NCBI GenBank assembly: GCA_963578625.1
Contig: CAUZEO010000181.1
Location: 1 to 10,397 of the forward strand
DNA: 10,397 nt
Direction: 5' to 3'
Origin: CAUZEO01 sp963578625
GTDB taxonomy: Bacteria > Verrucomicrobiota > Kiritimatiellia > SLOV01
Shown here one piece after another: positions 1-4,984 of the stretch. The translations under genes were made by a program, and so were the position numbers. A model generated the notes under the pieces. It was given only the letters and a program-made list of their open reading frames with translations, was not told where the DNA came from and did no database searches. Position 1 is the first letter of the stretch. Every line of letters starts with the position of its first letter.

Positions 1-910
1 CGTTGAACCGGGCAAGAACGAACGCTTCGCCCCGTCGCTTGGGGGTGATTAAGCCTTCGGGGGACACCTCCGCGCAAATCTCATTGTTGGAGAGAAACAC
101 GGCGAGTGAGGTGACGTCCCGGTCGGTACCGTCGCTGTACTCGGCGCGCGCGGTAAGCTGGTGCGATGCGCCTTCCGACGTCAATACCAACTCAGCGGGC
201 ATGAGATTCATGGCGAGAGGCTTTGCGATGTCCTCGCTGTCTTTGGGCGTTCCGTTCTCCAGCCACTCCACAAGAGTAGCGCAGAATGCGGAATCGGGCT
301 TGAAACGCTCGCCACCGGAGTGGGGTACCACGCCGAGCGGCTTCTGAACCAGCATGCTGTCTCGCGGAACCGCCAGATTGATCCGCCGGCCGATTTGCTC
401 CCGGGTAATGCGGTAGTAGTCGCCTTCCGGATCGAAACCGAAAAGGGAGAGCCTGAATCGGTCCTGGCCCCGGGCGGATCCGTGGCATGACCCGGTATTG
501 CATCCGGCCTTCATGAATACAGGCATGACATCAAGACGAAAACTTGCAGGGCGATCTTCGCCCGCGCGTTGCACGGTTACCGGGATTTCTTTCTGGTGCT
601 CTTCAAAGGAAACCGACAGCACTGTCTCGCCATCCGCTGCCGGGCGGAGGAATCTTCCGTCCACGCGAGCAACATCCGGTTGCGCAGAGGTAAGCGTTGC
701 CTGGCTCGTAACATCTTTCGTTGTCCGGTCCGGATAAACCGCTTGAACCACGATGGATTGGTAGTCCCGCGTTGTTGTGAGAGACACGTTCTCGGGGTAG
801 ACGTTGATCCTGGTGGCTACGTCCCCCTGACCGGCCGCTGCGACCTGTAACAGACAGGCCGCCCATATCACGGTGCACGATCTAACACGAATTATATTCA
901 GTTGCGTCAC
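1..910 (-). CDS. Secreted Big2 / CX4CH cytochrome-c-type protein, probable N-terminal part of a DUF1549/DUF1553 protein (partial)
   Basis: Reading the minus strand from a GTG at 910 gives an open frame of 303 residues that leaves the window at position 1, so the C-terminus is missing. Residues 1-26 form a signal peptide: Arg residues at 8 and 10, a hydrophobic core, and a likely cut after AAA (24-26). Residues about 30-120 (INVYPENVSL..., then DVTSQA) look like a bacterial Ig-like group 2 (Big2) fold. At 137-143 is CNTGSCH, the atypical CX4CH heme motif found in planctomycete-type cytochrome proteins, followed by a conserved FRLSLFGFDPEGDYYRI segment. A second Big2-like domain starts near residue 236. 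In this family the missing part is normally DUF1549 plus DUF1553; that is inference here. GTG is the first possible start, because an in-frame TAA (the stop of the upstream gene) lies four codons before it. The protein is probably periplasmic and its function is unknown. Confidence 0.85.
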   Translation of the reverse strand, partial: MTQLNIIRVRSCTVIWAACLLQVAAAGQGDVATRINVYPENVSLTTTRDYQSIVVQAVYPDRTTKDVTSQATLTSAQPDVARVDGRFLRPAADGETVLSVSFEEHQKEIPVTVQRAGEDRPASFRLDVMPVFMKAGCNTGSCHGSARGQDRFRLSLFGFDPEGDYYRITREQIGRRINLAVPRDSMLVQKPLGVVPHSGGERFKPDSAFCATLVEWLENGTPKDSEDIAKPLAMNLMPAELVLTSEGASHQLTARAEYSDGTDRDVTSLAVFLSNNEICAEVSPEGLITPKRRGEAFVLARFN

Positions 911-922
911 GTCCCTCCATTA
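911..922 (-). promoter_or_regulatory. Ribosome binding site next to the upstream stop codon
   Basis: The minus strand reads TAATGGAGGGACGTG. The TAA ends the PPC protein, GGAGG (918-914) is a strong Shine-Dalgarno core, and GTG at 910 starts the next gene. The three-base gap is short. The arrangement suggests translational coupling of the two genes. An ATG overlaps the stop (TAATG), but its frame closes after 12 codons. Confidence 0.55.
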
Positions 923-3349
923 CGTTCCTTGCGCGGCTTTTTCTTTTGCTTTCTCGCGAAGTTGTTCAAGGCGCGTGAGACGTTTTTTCGGCGGCTCATT
1001 TTCTTTGACTGGTTCGGGTTCCGGTTCGGGTTCCGGCTCCGCGGGCTCATCCTTTGGCGGCGGGTCGATGCGAAGCGTCCCCAGCCCGCCGAGCGTGTGG
1101 GGAATGGTTCCGGATGCGTGCGGGACATCCAACATGCAAAACAGGGTCTTGTGTTTCCCGGTGGGGCTGTCCGCCTCCGCCGTCACCTTGAACACCGCCT
1201 CCAGCGTATTCGTGGTAATGGTAATCGCTTCGGTGGAGGTTCTGGCGGGAAGGCCGATCAATCGGATACTCGCCTCTCCGGGAAACGGATCCTGCTGATT
1301 GAGGGTGCATACCACCTCGACTTCTTTTCCCTGCTGGACCGCCGCCATATCGATGCTTCCCGTCACATAGGGTCGTTTCACTTCCAAATTAACCGGCGGC
1401 GTGCAAACCCACGTTTCTCCCCCTTTGTGGGTTGCCGCGGCTGAAATAATCAACGGGTAGATGCCTGGTCTTGCGTTGCCGTCAGCATTCACGCGGTAGA
1501 TCGCCTCGGACTGGTCTCCCGGGATTTCAATCTGCTCGGATCGGCCGATGCCAGGTGGAGTGAAGAGCATTCTACAGCGAATCGTTTCCCCGAATCCCTC
1601 GTCGCGGGTCGCGATGACGCGGATCTCCGCCGCGCCGCCATGCACAATGGGTACGGCCGCCACCTCCGCGCGAACGGAGAACGGAACTCGTTCGGCGACG
1701 GAAATCGCCATGCGGGGAATATCGACGGATAAATAGGTGCCCTTGTTCTGCACCCAGACCAGGTCGACCGTCTGCCGGTAGCCTCCGGCAACCGGATTCT
1801 CCTCCACCTGCTGGACTCCGCGAACATCGATAAGGGCGCCTGCGAGCGGGGCGTCTTCCGTCGCCTCGAAGATTACCGGGATCTGTTCCGGGGTCATCGG
1901 ATACTCAGGAATCGTATAGGAAATGCCGGCGGGGAGATTTTGCGGCTCAATGGTGACAGGACCGCTGAAATCGGACCGGCTGACAATGAACGGAATTCCG
2001 ATCCGGTTGCCGCGCGGCACGACGATCGTTTGCCGCGCCTGGCGATTGTTATCGTCGAAGAGCGGAAGCCGTACGTCAAGGGATGGACGAACCGGTGAGA
2101 TCTCCGCGCGATAGACGTAGTCGGCGCCTCCGGCGCCGAGGTGGTCCCGTATCATGAGCTGGTAGTCCCCGTCTTCCGGGATCGTGATGCGCCCGTAGGG
2201 GTCCAGCCCCTGGGTGTCGTCGTTCATTCCCGCGTTGGAATTGTCTTCCACGCGGAGGACCTGCATGACTGCGTCCAGCGGGGAACCCAGCCGGCGCGCG
2301 AACACATCGACGTCATACACTTCTCCTTTCTTTGCAGTGAATACGAAGTGATCAATATCGCCTTCCTCGGAGATGACACCGTTGCATGCAAAACGTGTTT
2401 CATGGGGAACCCGGGTCGCTTCCTCGTTTGAATTGTTCGGCTCCGCCTCCATGATGTTGGGAAACGGAGATGCGCGCATCAGTAGCGGGGAGGGCGTCAC
2501 GCCCTGGCCCGTCGGAAAGAAGGGGAATGTCCCTTCGGTCTCCGGGATGTCGAGTGTTTCTGGAAACGGGCCGCTGACATCCCCCAGGCATTCCACCGTC
2601 ACCAACTCGCCCAGCGGTCCGCCGGGAGGGTACGCCACGGTGGGGAGAGCGAAGGTTCCCACGTGGAGGCGATAGTGCGAGCCGCCGCCTCCGCGATAAG
2701 CCGTCTCGCGGACTTCGACGGTGTACTTGCCGTCGGTAGGTGCGATTACTGAAATGCTGCCGTCCTGTTTCAGTTTTGCCGTGTCGTCGCTTGCCGCGAG
2801 CTCAAACCGGTTCGAATCGAGCACGGAAATATAGGAATCGAACAGCCCGTGGGCGAGCCGTATGGCCTCGATTTCAACACTGATTCGTTGCCCCTTGTTT
2901 GCGTGAACGGTGTAGTAATCTACATCCTCGGACTGGACGATACCGGTCACTGTTACACCGAGGCCGATCTCCTGCGGTGATTGAAACTCACTGTTGGGTT
3001 CGACTTCGGTCACATCGGGAAACGGGCTGACCTGGAAATAGCTGAAATTCGACATGCCGTATGGGGTCCGAACCCGCACCAGGTGCCGTCCAATCCTGCA
3101 ATCGGGTCGAACCCGAACCGCCGCCAGAATTTTTTCTTCAGAATTCTCGCCCGGCGCCAGCGACACGACTTCGATGCCGTCTTCATAGAAATGGAGTTCC
3201 TGCGCATCGCTCAGGCGGCTGCCGTTGATCTCCAGAGTGCACTCCGCCCCCCGGGTAATCCCGATCGGACGAACAGAGCCTATGCTGGGAGCGGATGCGA
3301 TGGCGCTGGAGGTGGCCAGGAACGGCAGACTGAGCGCCAACGCAACCAT
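920..3349 (-). CDS. Secreted protein with two PPC domains and a Glu-Pro/basic C-terminal tail
   Basis: This 809-residue protein is the middle gene of the DUF1501 / PPC / cytochrome module. ATG at 3349 is chosen because it begins a signal peptide (MVALALSLPFLATSSAIASA, cut near residue 20). The open frame continues upstream to a TTG at 3481, but that stretch crosses hairpins and has no ribosome binding site. An IPT/TIG-like N-terminal domain (about 21-110) precedes two bacterial pre-peptidase C-terminal (PPC) beta-sandwich domains. They start at EPN (117) and EPNN (303) and end near 231 and 417, each with the typical DVDYY/DIDHF and GKY/GDY turns. Residues about 418-760 look like further Ig-type beta domains. 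The tail (761-809) is Pro/Glu repeats followed by a Lys/Arg-rich stretch likely to be helical. No catalytic motif is visible, so a binding or scaffolding role outside the cytoplasm is inferred. PPC domains in this context are usually not attached to a peptidase. Confidence 0.85.
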   Translation of the reverse strand: MVALALSLPFLATSSAIASAPSIGSVRPIGITRGAECTLEINGSRLSDAQELHFYEDGIEVVSLAPGENSEEKILAAVRVRPDCRIGRHLVRVRTPYGMSNFSYFQVSPFPDVTEVEPNSEFQSPQEIGLGVTVTGIVQSEDVDYYTVHANKGQRISVEIEAIRLAHGLFDSYISVLDSNRFELAASDDTAKLKQDGSISVIAPTDGKYTVEVRETAYRGGGGSHYRLHVGTFALPTVAYPPGGPLGELVTVECLGDVSGPFPETLDIPETEGTFPFFPTGQGVTPSPLLMRASPFPNIMEAEPNNSNEEATRVPHETRFACNGVISEEGDIDHFVFTAKKGEVYDVDVFARRLGSPLDAVMQVLRVEDNSNAGMNDDTQGLDPYGRITIPEDGDYQLMIRDHLGAGGADYVYRAEISPVRPSLDVRLPLFDDNNRQARQTIVVPRGNRIGIPFIVSRSDFSGPVTIEPQNLPAGISYTIPEYPMTPEQIPVIFEATEDAPLAGALIDVRGVQQVEENPVAGGYRQTVDLVWVQNKGTYLSVDIPRMAISVAERVPFSVRAEVAAVPIVHGGAAEIRVIATRDEGFGETIRCRMLFTPPGIGRSEQIEIPGDQSEAIYRVNADGNARPGIYPLIISAAATHKGGETWVCTPPVNLEVKRPYVTGSIDMAAVQQGKEVEVVCTLNQQDPFPGEASIRLIGLPARTSTEAITITTNTLEAVFKVTAEADSPTGKHKTLFCMLDVPHASGTIPHTLGGLGTLRIDPPPKDEPAEPEPEPEPEPVKENEPPKKRLTRLEQLREKAKEKAAQGT
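1011..1040 (-). repeat. Hexanucleotide tandem repeat coding for (Glu-Pro)5
   Basis: The plus strand shows ggttcgggttcc twice in tandem (1011-1022 and 1023-1034) followed by ggctcc, five hexamer units in all. On the coding strand they give five Glu-Pro pairs in the tail of the PPC protein. Each six-base change would keep the frame, so the length could vary by slippage without breaking the gene. Confidence 0.8.
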
Positions 3350-3355
3350 AAAAAT

Positions 3356-3380
3356 GCCACCGCCGAGCTTGCTCGGTGGC
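3356..3380 (-). promoter_or_regulatory. Hairpin before the PPC gene start, covering the likely ribosome binding site
   Basis: The minus strand reads GCCACCGAG CAAG CTCGGCGGTGGC and then ATTTTT directly before ATG 3349. Nine base pairs can form with a three-base bulge and a four-base loop. GGTGG, the only Shine-Dalgarno-like sequence at proper distance (seven bases) from the ATG, is in the 3' arm. The hairpin plus five T residues also resembles a weak intrinsic terminator. It could thus block translation or end transcription. Seen directly: the inverted repeat and its place; the regulatory role is inference. Confidence 0.5.
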
Positions 3381-3402
3381 GCAAGTGATTCTGCACTACC
3401 AC
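3376..3402 (-). promoter_or_regulatory. Alternative stem that competes with the start-site hairpin
   Basis: On the minus strand GTGG-T-AGTG-CAGAAT-CACT-TGCG-CCAC can fold with two four-base-pair stems split by an uneven internal loop. Its 3' arm shares the CCAC bases with the 5' arm of the hairpin at 3356-3380, so the two cannot both form fully. The stem is modest and may be chance. Confidence 0.3.
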
Positions 3403-3403
3403 T

Positions 3404-3466
3404 AAAAAAGAAACAGAAAAGAACTCGAAAAGGAGCGACGAATGAGGTCAGCTCAATTCGCGCTCC
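3404..3466 (-). terminator. Strong hairpin with T-rich tail downstream of the DUF1501 gene
   Basis: The minus strand stem (3466-3432) pairs GGAGCG/CGCTCC, CGAAT/ATTCG and GAG/CTC, 14 base pairs with one single-base bulge on each side and loop CTGAC. It is followed by TTTTC and a pyrimidine-rich run ending in TTTTTT (3409-3404). This is the form of an intrinsic terminator reading on the minus strand, about 90 bases after the DUF1501 stop. It may end the DUF1501 transcript, or act as an attenuator in front of the PPC gene if read-through or the promoter at 3480-3508 supplies the downstream genes. Confidence 0.55.
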
Positions 3467-3479
3467 AATCGGGCATCTC

Positions 3480-3508
3480 AATATAATGTTCGGTCTCAGT
3501 GGCGTAAA
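3480..3508 (-). promoter_or_regulatory. Candidate sigma-70-type promoter for the PPC gene
   Basis: On the minus strand TTTACG (3508-3503) is followed by a 17-base spacer and TATATT (3485-3480), matching 4 of 6 and 5 of 6 consensus positions. A transcript from here would start near 3473 and carry a leader of about 125 bases holding the hairpins described separately. Such matches occur by chance and promoter consensus in these phyla is poorly known. Confidence 0.35.
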
Positions 3509-3555
3509 ATCCGGTTACTACCGCGCGAGTTAGGCGGGATTCGCAAGGCTCGGCC

Positions 3556-4893
3556 TCACGCGAGCAAATCTGTGATGACGTTCCCGCCTTTCACGATTTC
3601 GATCGGACGGTCGCCGGGGGCCATCAATTCTTTATCGGCGACGATGCCGATCCGGTCATACACCGTGGTGGAGAAGTCTTCCACGCCCACGGGATCCCGA
3701 TCGGGTCCCGACGCCGTTGAATCCGAGGCCCCGTAGACGAGACCTTTTTGAACGCCGGCTCCGGCCAGGACCACGCTGAATACGCGAGGCCAGTGGTCAC
3801 GTCCGCCGTCTTTATTGATCTTCGGTGAACGCCCGAATTCCGTGGTGAGCATCACCAGCGTCGAGTCGAGGAGCCCGCGTTGATCCAGGTCGCGGATCAA
3901 CTGCGCATAGGCCTTGTCGAGGCTGGGAGCGCTACCGTTGATGGCGCCCTTGATATCGCTGTGGTGATCCCATCCCCCAGCCGTCAGCGAGATAAACCTC
4001 ACCCCAGCCTCTACCAGCCGACGAGCGAGCAGCATCCTTTGGCCCGGGCTGTTCTTGCCATAGGCTTCTTTCATCGCATCCGGCTCGGAACTCATGTCGA
4101 ACGCGGTTCTCGCTTCCTCGGAACTGATCAGCGAGTAGGCTCGTTGATAAAAAGAGTCCATCGCAGAGAGGGCATCAGACGATTCAAGTTTTCGGAAGTG
4201 GTCATCAACGATCCCCAGCATTCCCCGGCGCCGGTCGAACCGCTCCGTGGAAACGCCACTCGGTAACGTCAGGTCGCGTACTTTGAAATCATCGTCGGAT
4301 GGATCGCTCCCCAGTGCGAACGGGCCGTATGCCGAGCTGAGAAAACCGGATCCTGCGAAGGAATTTGGGGCCGCTGGAATGCAAATGTAGGGGGGCAGAG
4401 TGTTTCGCGCCCCGAGTTCGTGAGCCACCACGCTGCCCATGCTTGGATAATTGACGGCCGGACTGGGCCGGTACCCGGTGAACATGTTGTGGGTGCCTCT
4501 TTCGTGGGCCGCTTCCCCGTGGGTCATGGAGCGGATAACGCAAATTTTGTCCGCGATCTTGGCCGTCTCGACGAATTTCTCGCTGAATCGGACACCCTCA
4601 ACGGCGGTGGAAATGGAGGACATGGGGCCGCGGTAGGAGATGGGGGCGTAGGGCTTCGGATCGAAAGATTCCTGCGCCGACATTCCGCCCGGCAGGAATA
4701 TCTGGATCACGGATTTGGCCTGACCCTCTTTGCTTTCGTAGGTCTTCTGGGCTCCCTGCGCCTCCATGCGCAGAAACTCGGGCAAAGTCAGTCCCAGGCC
4801 GCCTACTAGGCCAACAAACAGGAATTCACGTCGGGAAGATCGCTTGAAGTGACTGCGGTCGCCGAGCCAGGTTCCGTCGGATTGTGAGTTCAT
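3556..4893 (-). CDS. DUF1501 family protein, Tat-exported
   Basis: The 445-residue protein belongs to the DUF1501 family, a group related to the alkaline phosphatase / sulfatase fold and of no proven function. A twin-arginine signal is clear: SRREFL (Arg21, Arg22) and a hydrophobic stretch GLVGGLGLTL, with cleavage likely near QGA (about 47). Family hallmarks are the FLPGGMS..ESFDPKP segment (66-81), RSMTHGEAAHERGTHNMFTGYRPSP (121-145), GGWDHH (306-311), TTEFGRSPKINKDGGRDHW (350-368) and ELMAPGDRPIEIV near the end. Length is normal for the family. ATG 4893 is preferred over the GTG just upstream because AGAGG lies six bases before it. Tat export suggests folding, possibly metal binding, in the cytoplasm. 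It is the first gene of the module with the PPC and cytochrome-type proteins. One family position looks altered (Ala73, see findings). Confidence 0.9.
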   Translation of the reverse strand: MNSQSDGTWLGDRSHFKRSSRREFLFVGLVGGLGLTLPEFLRMEAQGAQKTYESKEGQAKSVIQIFLPGGMSAQESFDPKPYAPISYRGPMSSISTAVEGVRFSEKFVETAKIADKICVIRSMTHGEAAHERGTHNMFTGYRPSPAVNYPSMGSVVAHELGARNTLPPYICIPAAPNSFAGSGFLSSAYGPFALGSDPSDDDFKVRDLTLPSGVSTERFDRRRGMLGIVDDHFRKLESSDALSAMDSFYQRAYSLISSEEARTAFDMSSEPDAMKEAYGKNSPGQRMLLARRLVEAGVRFISLTAGGWDHHSDIKGAINGSAPSLDKAYAQLIRDLDQRGLLDSTLVMLTTEFGRSPKINKDGGRDHWPRVFSVVLAGAGVQKGLVYGASDSTASGPDRDPVGVEDFSTTVYDRIGIVADKELMAPGDRPIEIVKGGNVITDLLA

Positions 4894-4944
4894 CACGTAC
4901 CTCTCTAGTGTCGTTCGAGTCCAGGCAACTCGCGAACATCGGGA

Positions 4945-4973
4945 ACGCTACTTCAGCCCCGCCGGTTTGTAAA
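4945..4973 (-). promoter_or_regulatory. Weak candidate promoter before the DUF1501 gene
   Basis: In the 91-base gap between the glycoside hydrolase stop and ATG 4893 the minus strand has TTTACA (4973-4968), a 17-base spacer and TAGCGT (4950-4945). The -35 matches 5 of 6 consensus bases, the -10 only 3 of 6. The gap also suggests that the module is a separate transcription unit, but no terminator is visible in it. Confidence 0.2.
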
Positions 4974-4984
4974 GCCTGGTTAGC

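Noticed and set aside
192..878. Minus-strand open frames at 192-503 and 603-878 and several plus-strand frames over the same stretch.
   Set aside because: They are other-frame shadows; the true frame has a signal peptide, Big2 domains and a heme motif and continues unbroken from 910 to the window edge.
4911..4924. The plus strand TTCGAGTCC resembles a tRNA T-loop.
   Set aside because: The flanking bases do not pair into a T-stem, and no acceptor or anticodon arm or CCA end is found around it.
4968..4979. The minus strand CCAGGCTTTACA is identical to the -35 region of the E. coli lac promoter.
   Set aside because: The bases where the -10 should be match poorly and no operator-like symmetry is present, so a 12-base chance match is more likely than a lac-type or vector-derived promoter.
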